Shown here: one piece after another, positions 1 through 6,401 of the stretch
Layout: each line of letters begins with the position of its first letter
Position numbering within the stretch: the stretch's first letter is position 1
Source of the DNA: Kiritimatiellia bacterium
Lineage (GTDB): Bacteria > Verrucomicrobiota > Kiritimatiellia > RFP12 > UBA3636
Reading direction: 5' to 3'
Assembly (NCBI GenBank): GCA_016295275.1
Contig: JAEDLN010000067.1
Coordinates: forward strand, 1 to 10,167
DNA: 10,167 bases
The notes under the pieces: generated by a model
Told to the model about the DNA's origin: nothing
Seen by the model: the letters and a program-made list of their open reading frames with translations, nothing else
The model's database searches: none
Position numbers and translations under genes: made by a program

Positions 1-81
1 GGGGCACGGGCGGGGGTGCGCAGCGACGGGGCACGGGCGGGGGTGCGCAGCGACGGGGCACGGGCGGGGGTGCGCAGCGAC
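1..81. repeat. Three perfect tandem copies of a 27-bp GC-rich repeat
   Basis: The unit occupies 1-27, 28-54 and 55-81 with no mismatch. It begins GGGGCACGGGCGG and ends TGCGCAGCGAC. The window opens inside the array, so more copies may lie to the left. After the third copy the sequence decays into GC-rich DNA (82-157) that leads to the tRNA gene. Because 27 is a multiple of 3, the repeat can be read as a repeating nine-residue peptide (GARAGVRSD). That frame runs straight into the antisense of the tRNA, so I do not regard it as coding. A diverged copy lies near the right edge of the window (10067-10087). Confidence 0.9.
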
Positions 82-157
82 GAGGGCGGGTGGGGGCACG
101 CAAAGCCGCGCGAGTGGGAAGCGGGGCCACGGGGCGGGATGGGGAAAGGGGAACGGG

Positions 158-240
158 TGGTGGATGAGGCGGGACTCGAACCCGCAACCTTTCGGAGTAG
201 ATCCTAAGTCTACCGCGTATGCCAGTTCCGCCACTCATCC
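158..240 (-). tRNA. tRNA-Leu (anticodon UAG)
   Basis: Read on the minus strand, a perfect 7-bp acceptor stem pairs GGATGAG (240-234) with CTCATCC (168-162), followed by discriminator A (161) and an encoded CCA (160-158). The T arm has a 5-bp GCGGG/CCCGC stem around the loop TTCGAGT (180-174). The anticodon stem GTAGA/TCTAC encloses the loop CTTAGGA, giving anticodon UAG at 206-204, which reads CUA and probably other CUN leucine codons. The 11-nt variable region (196-186, TCCGAAAGGTT) is the longer class II arm expected for tRNA-Leu, and the total of 83 nt including CCA fits. No clear terminator is visible below 158, and the promoter was not resolved. Confidence 0.96.
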
Positions 241-384
241 ACGATATCAACTGTGCGCAAAGAGAAAGGAATGCCGCGTTTTGTTTGCGCGGGGAGCCTT
301 CTTGCGGAATGCCAAAACAATACTCAAAGAGGGCCGGAACGGTCAAGGAAAACCTTTTGGGGCCGGAATGTGCGGGGGGCGGTC

Positions 385-413
385 TTGCATGAGCGGGAAG
401 AAGCAAGTACAAT
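385..413 (+). promoter_or_regulatory. Candidate sigma-70-like promoter for the serpin-hydE block
   Basis: A good -10 hexamer TACAAT (408-413) lies 17 bp downstream of a weak -35 TTGCAT (385-390). Transcription would start near 420 and leave a leader of about 55 nt before the serpin ATG at 475. This is the best match I found in the 241-474 gap, which otherwise holds no gene. The -35 shares only TTG with the consensus, so this remains a candidate. Confidence 0.4.
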
Positions 414-474
414 CGTTTCATCACCAGAAACGGCTTGAAGATGCGAGCCGGGTACAGATAATCGGGAGAAAAGC

Positions 475-1746
475 ATGAAGCTTGCTAGATGTTTGTTTCT
501 TTTAGGTTTGTCGGGAAGCGTTGCGGTTTCCGGATTTGGGGCTACCGAGGCGTCGCCGGGTCGGGCGAAGGTCGATTGCGGGAAAGCGGTTTGCGACTGT
601 TCCATCGAGGGAACTTGGTGCGGGCAGGCGGATTGGGCGTTTTCGCTGTTTCGCGAGGCCGCGCCGGCCAAGGGGAATGCGGTTTTGTCGCCGTTCAGTG
701 TGGCGTCGGCATTGGGGCTCACGGGGCTTGGTGCGAATGGCGAAACGGGGGAGGAGATGGCCAAGGCGCTTGGCTTTCCGGATTTTGTGGAGCTGTTGAC
801 GGTATGGCCGGGGGTCTTCCAGTCCCTTGCGGATGCGACGAATGAGAGTGTCCGGCTGGAGATGACGAATTCGCTTTGGCCGAAGCGGGAGGTTGCGGGG
901 CATTTGAATCGGCGTTTTCTGCACTATGCGAAGAATGTTTTCCATGCGGAGGTGCAGCCGATTTCGATGGATGCGTCGGGACAGGAGGCGGTGAATGCGT
1001 TTGTGGCCGCCACGACGAAGGGGCGAATTCCGCAGTTGTTGTCCGAGCCGCCCGATGCGGCGACGCAGCTATTGATACTGAACACGGTCTGGCTCAAAGC
1101 GAAGTGGGCGCACCCCTTCAAACCGTCGCAAACGGAAAAGGGCATTTTCCATGCGACGGACGGCGATGCGGAGGCTTCTTTTCTCCATTTGGCCAAGACC
1201 TTTGCGTATGCGAAAACCGAAGGAGTGGAAGCCGTCTGCCTTCCGTATGCCGGAGGGGGGCTCGAGATGCTCGTTTTGTTGCCGGAGAAGGGCGTGGATT
1301 TCGCTTCCTTCGAAAAGGAGCTGTCGCTGAAAAAGCTACGTGCGTTGCAGGCGGCATTCAAGGACGAAGTCGTGGATTTGGCGCTTCCGAAATTCGAACT
1401 GGAAAGCACTGCGGATCTGACGAATCCGTTGCAGGCGATGGGGATGAAGAAAGCGTTTTCCTGGCAAGCGGATTTCTCGGGCATTTCGCGCGACATTCCG
1501 CTGTCCATTTCGCAGGTTTTCCAGAAGGCCAACATAACGGTCGACGAAGAAGAAACGGAGGCGGCCGCCGCGACGGCCGTCGTGATGGAGCGCAGCAGCA
1601 TGCTGCCGCCGCGTCCGACGGTATCGTTTCGTGCGGACCGTCCCTTTTTCTTTGTGATCCGGCATCGCAAGACGAATTTGGTTCTCTTTCTCGGGCGGGT
1701 GGAGAAGCCGATTGCGCCCACGGGCGGAACCGCCGTTGAGAGATAG
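475..1746 (+). CDS. Secreted serpin-family protease inhibitor
   Basis: Serpins trap serine or cysteine proteases by offering a reactive-centre loop as bait and inserting it into beta-sheet A after cleavage. The 423-residue product has an N-terminal signal peptide (charged MKLAR, hydrophobic core to about residue 24, possible cleavage after ATEA), so it probably acts outside the cytoplasm. Serpin landmarks are the NAVLSPFSVASAL segment (68-80), ILNTVWLKAKW (201-211), and RADRPFFFVI (386-395) followed by FLGRVEKP near the C terminus. The loop hinge reads EEETEAAAATAVV (358-370), with small residues at P12-P9 as in inhibitory serpins, although P15 is Glu where Gly is usual. Counting from the hinge puts P1-P1' near Ser374-Ser375, just after Arg373, but this is uncertain. 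A Cys-rich stretch (C35, C40, C42, C49) precedes the fold. The ATG is preceded by GGGAG at 464-468. The TM1266-like gene starts 9 nt after the stop, so co-transcription is likely. Confidence 0.95.
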   Translation: MKLARCLFLLGLSGSVAVSGFGATEASPGRAKVDCGKAVCDCSIEGTWCGQADWAFSLFREAAPAKGNAVLSPFSVASALGLTGLGANGETGEEMAKALGFPDFVELLTVWPGVFQSLADATNESVRLEMTNSLWPKREVAGHLNRRFLHYAKNVFHAEVQPISMDASGQEAVNAFVAATTKGRIPQLLSEPPDAATQLLILNTVWLKAKWAHPFKPSQTEKGIFHATDGDAEASFLHLAKTFAYAKTEGVEAVCLPYAGGGLEMLVLLPEKGVDFASFEKELSLKKLRALQAAFKDEVVDLALPKFELESTADLTNPLQAMGMKKAFSWQADFSGISRDIPLSISQVFQKANITVDEEETEAAAATAVVMERSSMLPPRPTVSFRADRPFFFVIRHRKTNLVLFLGRVEKPIAPTGGTAVER

Positions 1747-1748
1747 GA
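1744..1748 (+). promoter_or_regulatory. Shine-Dalgarno TAGGA overlapping the serpin stop codon
   Basis: TAGGA sits 7 nt before the ATG at 1756, and its first three bases are the serpin TAG stop. This supports the ATG at 1756 as the start of the next gene and suggests that translation of the two genes is linked. Confidence 0.55.
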
Positions 1749-1755
1749 CACTCCC

Positions 1756-2058
1756 ATGGAAGAATCGCGCATTGGCTTTGTCGGCATTCTCATAGAGAAC
1801 CGGCATCAATCGGCGGGCGAGGTGAATCGCATTTTGAGTTTGTTCGGCGAATTGATACGGGCCCGTTTGGGGATGCCGTGGCGTGACCGCGGCATATCGG
1901 TCGTGACGCTTGTCGTGGAAGCGACGACCGACCAGATGGGGGCCTTGGCTGGGGCGCTCGGGCGGTTGCCGGGCGTATCGGTCAAGACGGGTCTTTCGAA
2001 GCGTGCGAGCGAGCTTGAACCGAACGAAGAAGCAGACGGAAGAAAGGCGAGCGAATGA
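1756..2058 (+). CDS. TM1266-family putative iron-only hydrogenase system regulator
   Basis: This 100-residue protein matches the small TM1266 family, usually encoded beside [FeFe]-hydrogenase maturation genes and annotated as a putative iron-only hydrogenase system regulator. Family members resemble the ACT/NikR C-terminal ligand-binding fold, and their exact role is not established. Recognisable family segments are RIGFVGILIENR (5-16), the helix around EVNRILSLFGELIRARLGMP, then DRGISVVTLVVEATTDQMGALAGALGRLPGVSVK. The last 20 or so residues are charged and probably disordered. The stop overlaps the hydE start in an ATGA arrangement (2055-2058), so the two genes are translationally coupled. 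There is no helix-turn-helix DNA-binding segment, so a direct role as a transcription factor is doubtful. Confidence 0.9.
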   Translation: MEESRIGFVGILIENRHQSAGEVNRILSLFGELIRARLGMPWRDRGISVVTLVVEATTDQMGALAGALGRLPGVSVKTGLSKRASELEPNEEADGRKASE

Positions 2059-3134
2059 GATCGCTTCCGGGGCTTTTGCAGCGGGCGGAGGCGGCGCCGT
2101 ATTCGCTTTCGCGCGAAGAGTTGGCGTGGCTCTTGCGGCTGGGGCCCGGGAAGGATCGGGAGGCGTTTCACGCGGCGGCCTGCAGGGTACGCGATCGCGT
2201 CAGCGGTCCGAACGTCTATTTGCGCGGACTGCTTGAAATCGGCTCGGTATGCCGGAAAAACTGTTATTATTGCGGATTGCGGAGCGGCAATCCGCAAGCG
2301 GAGCGGTATCGGCTTTCCGGCGAAACGATTATCGAATCGGCCCTGCAGGTTTTTCGGATGCGCATCGGCTCGGTGGTTTTGCAGTCCGGCGAAATCGACA
2401 GTCCGGAGCATACGGCTTTCATAGAAAACATCGTGCATCGGATCCGGGAAGAAACGTCGCCGGATTTTGCGATTGTGCTTTCGTTGGGCGAGCAGAGCGA
2501 GGAGAGCTATGCGCGGTGGCGGGCGGCCGGAGCCACGCGCTATCTTCTCCGTGTCGAGACCTCCTCGTCGGCGCTCTATGCGAAGTTGCATCCGGAGGAT
2601 CATCTATGGCGCACGCGGGTCGATTGTCTGCGGGCATTGCGGCGGCAAGGCTATCAGGTCGGCACGGGCGTTATGATCGGGTTGCCCGGGCAGAGTCTTG
2701 AGGATTTGGCGGATGACATTCTGTTTTTCCGGGAAGTGGATGCGGATATGATCGGCATGGGGCCGTTTTTGCCGCATTTGGAAACACCGATGAAGACGGC
2801 GCCTGCCAGCGAGGAAGAGCGGCTTTGCCTTGCCGTCAACATGGTTGCGGCGGTCCGGTTGTATTTGCACACGTGCAATGTGGCGGCAACGACGGCGTTG
2901 CAGGCCTTGGCCGAGGACGGCCGGGAAAGGGCGCTTTGTGCGGGTGCGAATGTTCTCATGCCGAACTTTACGGATATCGGGCATCGGCGGGCGTATCGGC
3001 TCTATCCCGGCAAGCCGGTCGTCGATGAGATTTCCGGCGAAACGCCCTTGCAGCGGCTATGCGCTTCGATTGAAGCGCTTGGGATGAAGGTGGCGTGGAA
3101 TGTTCCGGGGACGCCGCCGCATTTTCGTGCCTGA
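2055..3134 (+). CDS. hydE: [FeFe]-hydrogenase H-cluster radical SAM maturase HydE
   Basis: HydE is a radical S-adenosylmethionine enzyme that works with HydG and HydF to build the 2Fe subcluster of the [FeFe]-hydrogenase H-cluster in the cytoplasm. The 359-residue length is normal. The 4Fe-4S/SAM motif CX3CX2C is present as Cys66, Cys70 and Cys73 within GSVCRKNCYYCGLR. Other family segments are VVLQSGE (107-113), the LLRVETSS region (164-171), GTGVMIGLPGQ (203-213), MGPFLPH (235-241), ATTALQAL (278-285) and GANVLMPNFTDIG (297-309). The three C-terminal cysteines that hold an optional second cluster in some HydE proteins, such as Thermotoga maritima, are absent; only Cys336 remains near there. 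The start overlaps the previous stop (ATGA). Neither hydF, hydG nor the hydrogenase gene is in the window, so the partners must lie elsewhere. BioB and PylB are related radical SAM enzymes, but the TM1266 neighbour and the QSGE and GANVLMPN segments favour HydE. Confidence 0.95.
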   Translation: MRSLPGLLQRAEAAPYSLSREELAWLLRLGPGKDREAFHAAACRVRDRVSGPNVYLRGLLEIGSVCRKNCYYCGLRSGNPQAERYRLSGETIIESALQVFRMRIGSVVLQSGEIDSPEHTAFIENIVHRIREETSPDFAIVLSLGEQSEESYARWRAAGATRYLLRVETSSSALYAKLHPEDHLWRTRVDCLRALRRQGYQVGTGVMIGLPGQSLEDLADDILFFREVDADMIGMGPFLPHLETPMKTAPASEEERLCLAVNMVAAVRLYLHTCNVAATTALQALAEDGRERALCAGANVLMPNFTDIGHRRAYRLYPGKPVVDEISGETPLQRLCASIEALGMKVAWNVPGTPPHFRA

Positions 3135-3142
3135 CGGCGCGC

Positions 3143-3150
3143 AGGGAGGG
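3143..3150 (+). promoter_or_regulatory. Shine-Dalgarno AGGGAGGG deciding the GTG start of the TatD gene
   Basis: This purine-rich run ends 4 nt before GTG at 3155. The same frame stays open upstream to an ATG at 3095 inside hydE. That start would add 20 residues unlike the family and overlap hydE by 40 bp. The strong ribosome-binding site favours the GTG. Confidence 0.65.
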
Positions 3151-3154
3151 AATT

Positions 3155-3934
3155 GTGGAAGAGGGAACGGAGAAGGGGGTGGCGGCGTGGACGCTTGCGA
3201 ATGGCGTCAGTGACGCGCACTGCCATCTGCAATGGTTGCCGGAGGCGGAACGGGCGACTTTTTTCGTTCGAAAAAGGGAACAAGGCATCCGGCGTTTCCT
3301 ATGTTGTGCGACAAGTCCTGCGGATTGGGCCGATGTTGCGCGGATTGCGGAAGCGGCGCGTGCATTCGGGAGCGAGGTCGTGCCGTGTTTCGGAGTCCAT
3401 CCGTGGTTTGTGCGAGGCGAGGACTTCGAAGAAGCCTTGCGCGGATGGTTGGCGCGGTTTCCGGGCGCATGGGTAGGGGAGTGCGGATTGGATGGCACGA
3501 AGCATGTTCCGGATACGGACTTGCACCGGCGAGAGCAGGATGAGGCCTTTTCCGTGCAGTGGCAATTGGCGGCGGAGGCGCGGCGTCCGATGGCGCTGCA
3601 TGCGGCGGGGCGCGGAACAGCCGGACGCCTGCTGGAGCGGATTCGGGCGCTCAAGCGGAGTGTTCCGGGTGTTCCGGGCGGTATTCTGCATGGATCTGTC
3701 GTTTCTCCGGAGCTGGCATTGTCCTTTCGAAAAGAAGGCTTTCGCATCGGCATCGGAGCGAGCGCTCTTGCGGCGGAGCGCTTGCCTCGCGTGCAAAAAA
3801 TGCTCTCCGTGCTAACGGCAGAGGACGTCTGTCTCGAATCGGACGGAACGGATTTGGCGCCGCATCAAACGGCGTTGCGCGCATTGTGCGAGCCGTCGTC
3901 GAATCAGCCGATATCCAGAATGGAGAGAAATTGA
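3155..3934 (+). CDS. TatD-family metal-dependent hydrolase, C-terminally short
   Basis: TatD-family proteins are metal-dependent TIM-barrel hydrolases of the amidohydrolase superfamily; characterised members are DNases. With the GTG start the product has 259 residues. The expected metal ligands are visible: His22 and His24 in DAHCHL, Glu109 in GECGLD, His149 in ALHA, His179 in ILHG and Asp230 in ESDGTDL. The substrate-loop motif CFGVHPWFV (78-86) is also typical. In usual members the final Asp is followed by about 50 more residues, including a closing helix. Here only 29 follow and they do not look like the family, because the 3' end runs 31 bp into the convergent NYN gene. The catalytic core seems intact, but the tail may come from a rearrangement. 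The gene follows hydE by 20 nt, so it is probably co-transcribed. Its substrate is unknown. Confidence 0.88.
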   Translation: MEEGTEKGVAAWTLANGVSDAHCHLQWLPEAERATFFVRKREQGIRRFLCCATSPADWADVARIAEAARAFGSEVVPCFGVHPWFVRGEDFEEALRGWLARFPGAWVGECGLDGTKHVPDTDLHRREQDEAFSVQWQLAAEARRPMALHAAGRGTAGRLLERIRALKRSVPGVPGGILHGSVVSPELALSFRKEGFRIGIGASALAAERLPRVQKMLSVLTAEDVCLESDGTDLAPHQTALRALCEPSSNQPISRMERN

Positions 3935-5529
3935 TCGGGCGTCAGGAAAACGGGTTTGTCGTTTGCGCAGCGGTCGCGCATTTTGCGATCTTCCGTGACA
4001 ACCAGAATCGGCCGATTCGGAGCTTTGTTCCGGAGGTAGGAGAGATAATATTCGATTCGGTGATCGGCGCGATGGTCTCCCGTACCGCCGGAGTAGACGA
4101 TCTTAATGGCGCCATGATTGGAATCGGCCGCATAGGAACCGTCCCAATACAGGGTAATTTCCGAATTGGGAAGCAGATCGTGGAGGGGTTGCAAGTCGTC
4201 GGCAAAACGGTCGCGAAGGTCTCCGTGGCTTAGCGAAGCTTGTTTTTCGCCGTATGGTATGGCGCAATTGAGGACATTGTGGCCATCGATCAGGATGGAG
4301 ATTTCGGAATCGGGCGAGAGCGACAGATCGGTCAGGGAGACAAGTTTGGAAAGTTTCCGATTGTCGGTTGAAATGTCGGTGACGTAGTCGATTTTCGAGA
4401 GAAGCGTTTCGAAATCATCGGGTTCGGCGTCGCTTGTCTTTTGAGGAGGATCCGCGGAAGAGGCTTGTTCCCGGTGCGGAATCGATGCGTCATCCGGTTT
4501 GTAGACGGGGATGTTGGCGACAAAGGAGTTCAGGGCCTCCCGCAAATCGTCATAGGCCTTCCGGTATCCGTCCCGTTGTCTGCGAAGTGCGGCGTTTCGG
4601 GCATTTTCCGATATGGCATCCGATTGTTTCTGCTTTTGCTGTTTGACTTGATTGTTCAAGTCGGCAATCGTATTTTTCAGCTCTTCTTCGATCCGGAGCG
4701 AATTGGTTTGCGTCTGTTTGCAGAGTTGTTTTTGTTCATCGCACTCCCGTTGCGTCTTTTCCAGCCGTTGCTGCAAGTCGGCGTTTTGGCGTTCGAGCGT
4801 TTGCACGGAGTCCGTTTTCGCTTTGTTTTCGCGAGATGCGGCATCCAGTTTTTCCCGAACCTTTTTGAGCTCGCGTTTTTGGCGCTCTGCATCGGTTTGA
4901 GCGAGATCGAGTTTCTTTTTCAGCTCGAAAAGGGTCTCTTGACCGGCGGCATTCTGCGGCAGTTCCGGCGCAGCTTTTTCCGACGCATCGTTAGCCTGTT
5001 CCTTGTTTTCGGATTCGGTTTCCGTTTCGATTTTCCGGAGGGAATCGAAGATGGGGGAAAAGAGCTTCTTCAGTTCCGCGCTTCTTTTTGCTGGATCGGG
5101 ATTTTGGTCCGGCAATTTATCCGGCGGTTTTTCGAGCCATTCGTAGGCCTTGTTCCGGACTTCGTCGTGCTCGGAAAAAAGCATGGTTGCGAGGACTCGG
5201 TTGCGACCATAGATTCTGAAATAGGCATCCAGATTCTGGAAGAGGCAATCTTGTCTGAAGCTATCGATCAAGGGGAGAAGCGGCAAATTGTTTTGAAACA
5301 GGATTTCCACGATATCCGGAATCGGATTCGGAGAGAAAACAGCCGACAGGATGGTTTTCTTTATCAGCGGGAGGTTTTTCGGAATGATTCGAAATCCTTT
5401 GAACAGTTCCCTGCGGAAAGCCGGGTATTCGGAATAGCGTTCGAATGAACGGAACGGAATGCCATCGAGGATTTCCTCGAAGACGGGTTTCAGGAATCCC
5501 GGAACGTTTTTTTCTTTCTCGATGGACAT
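3904..5529 (-). CDS. Coiled-coil protein with C-terminal YacP/Rae1-like NYN (PIN-like) nuclease domain
   Basis: Starting at the ATG at 5529 the product has 541 residues in three parts. Residues about 1-165 are helical and of no family I recognise. About 170-320 is Lys/Glu/Gln-rich with long heptad-like runs, a likely coiled coil, followed by a disordered acidic linker to about 370. The C-terminal 130 residues resemble NYN domains of the YacP/Rae1 type: ISILIDGHNVLN with Asp415, LYWDGSY with Asp463, GDHRADHRIEYYL with Asp489, and VVTEDRKMRDRC with Asp514. These acidic residues match the metal-binding set of PIN-like RNases. B. subtilis Rae1 is a ribosome-associated mRNA endonuclease, so RNA cleavage is a fair inference. 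The frame stays open to a TTG at 5562; I prefer the ATG, but neither has a Shine-Dalgarno sequence. The gene converges on tatD with a 31-bp overlap. By eye it has lower GC than its neighbours, which could mean a separate origin. Confidence 0.8.
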   Translation of the reverse strand: MSIEKEKNVPGFLKPVFEEILDGIPFRSFERYSEYPAFRRELFKGFRIIPKNLPLIKKTILSAVFSPNPIPDIVEILFQNNLPLLPLIDSFRQDCLFQNLDAYFRIYGRNRVLATMLFSEHDEVRNKAYEWLEKPPDKLPDQNPDPAKRSAELKKLFSPIFDSLRKIETETESENKEQANDASEKAAPELPQNAAGQETLFELKKKLDLAQTDAERQKRELKKVREKLDAASRENKAKTDSVQTLERQNADLQQRLEKTQRECDEQKQLCKQTQTNSLRIEEELKNTIADLNNQVKQQKQKQSDAISENARNAALRRQRDGYRKAYDDLREALNSFVANIPVYKPDDASIPHREQASSADPPQKTSDAEPDDFETLLSKIDYVTDISTDNRKLSKLVSLTDLSLSPDSEISILIDGHNVLNCAIPYGEKQASLSHGDLRDRFADDLQPLHDLLPNSEITLYWDGSYAADSNHGAIKIVYSGGTGDHRADHRIEYYLSYLRNKAPNRPILVVTEDRKMRDRCANDKPVFLTPDQFLSILDIG

Positions 5530-5644
5530 TTTGCGGAAGACATCTGTTGGAATTGCGAGCAATCGAATGATATCAGAAAATCAGAAAAATCGAAAGGATA
5601 TAAATCCGCATCTTTCATAATATTCCGAATTTGGCGGGGCCTTT

Positions 5645-5687
5645 GAAACAAACATCCACTATCCACGCGGGACGCGGATAGTGGATG
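5645..5687 (-). terminator. Rho-independent terminator after deoC
   Basis: On the minus strand a perfect 12-bp stem, CATCCACTATCC with GGATAGTGGATG (5687-5676 and 5664-5653), encloses an 11-nt loop whose GCG and CGC can extend the stem. The T-rich run TTTGTTT follows directly. It begins 23 nt past the deoC stop codon and would end the ispF-cysS-deoC transcript, giving the NYN gene downstream its own unit. Confidence 0.8.
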
Positions 5688-5709
5688 CGGCGGCAAAGCG
5701 GAGCTTCGG

Positions 5710-6375
5710 CTAGGCGTCGAATCCGGCCAGAACGGCCTCTGTTCGGGAGCAACCGAAGCGGGTGGCGCCGGCCTTTCGGAGGGCGAGCAATTCTTCGGCA
5801 TTGTGAATACCGCCGGCGGCCTTGATGCGAACATGGGGTCCGACGTGCGCTTTCATGAGCGCGACATCGGAGACGGTTGCGCCGTGCGTACCGTAACCGG
5901 TGGATGTTTTGACGAAATCGACGCCGAGTCTGGTACAGATTTCGCAGAGGCGGATTTTCTCCTCCTCATCGAGGAAGCACATTTCGAAAATGACCTTCAG
6001 GATACGGTTTGCGCCGTGGACGACCTTGCAAACAGCGGCAATATCGTTTTCGACGTAGGCCCAATCGCGATCTTTCACCTTTGAGATATTCACGACCATA
6101 TCGAGTTCGTCGGCACCGTCTTCCATGGCGACGCGCGATTCAAAGACCTTTGCATCGGTGGTATGGGTACCATGGGGGAAACCGATAACCGTGCAGACCT
6201 TCACGCCGGAATTCCGGAGCAAATCGGCGCATTCGCGCACGAAGAACGGGCAGATGCAGACGGAGGCGCAGTGGTGTTCGGCAGCGTAGCGGCATGCATC
6301 GACGAAGGTCTGGTGCTTGCTTTGCGGGGCGAGCACGGTATGATCGATTTGGGCGGCGATTTCAGCTTGGTTCAT
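5710..6375 (-). CDS. deoC: Deoxyribose-phosphate aldolase
   Basis: DeoC is a cytoplasmic class I aldolase that splits 2-deoxyribose 5-phosphate into glyceraldehyde 3-phosphate and acetaldehyde in deoxynucleoside breakdown. The 221-residue product matches the shorter bacterial form. Key residues are visible: Schiff-base Lys156 in FVKTSTGYG, Asp92 in ELDMVVNIS and Lys185 in RIKAAGGI. IGFPHG (64-69) is also characteristic. The start is the ATG at 6373-6375 (MNQAEIAAQIDHT); the open frame continues upstream into the end of cysS but without family similarity. The gene lies 26 nt after cysS and is followed by a terminator, so it is probably the last gene of an ispF-cysS-deoC operon. No Shine-Dalgarno sequence is visible (TTTGCAATTTTCCC before the ATG). 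No other deoxynucleoside catabolic gene is nearby. Confidence 0.96.
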   Translation of the reverse strand: MNQAEIAAQIDHTVLAPQSKHQTFVDACRYAAEHHCASVCICPFFVRECADLLRNSGVKVCTVIGFPHGTHTTDAKVFESRVAMEDGADELDMVVNISKVKDRDWAYVENDIAAVCKVVHGANRILKVIFEMCFLDEEEKIRLCEICTRLGVDFVKTSTGYGTHGATVSDVALMKAHVGPHVRIKAAGGIHNAEELLALRKAGATRFGCSRTEAVLAGFDA

Positions 6376-6401
6376 GGGAAAATTGCAAACGAAACGGATG
6401 A

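Noticed and set aside
1..81. The tandem repeats as a CRISPR array
   Set aside because: The copies are directly adjacent with no unique spacers, and no cas gene is in the window.
16..207. A repeat protein encoded by the 27-bp array (GARAGVRSD repeats)
   Set aside because: The frame runs into the antisense of the tRNA-Leu gene and has no ribosome-binding site in view. Its periodicity follows simply from 27 being divisible by three.
924..1793. A 289-codon minus-strand open frame opposite the serpin
   Set aside because: The plus strand carries an unmistakable serpin with a ribosome-binding site; the antisense product is Ser-rich with no family likeness.
4441..5448. A 335-codon plus-strand open frame opposite the coiled-coil gene
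   Set aside because: Its Leu/Phe/Arg-rich product is the antisense of Lys/Glu/Gln codons in the coiled coil. It could be mistaken for a membrane protein, but the minus-strand NYN domain is the real signal.
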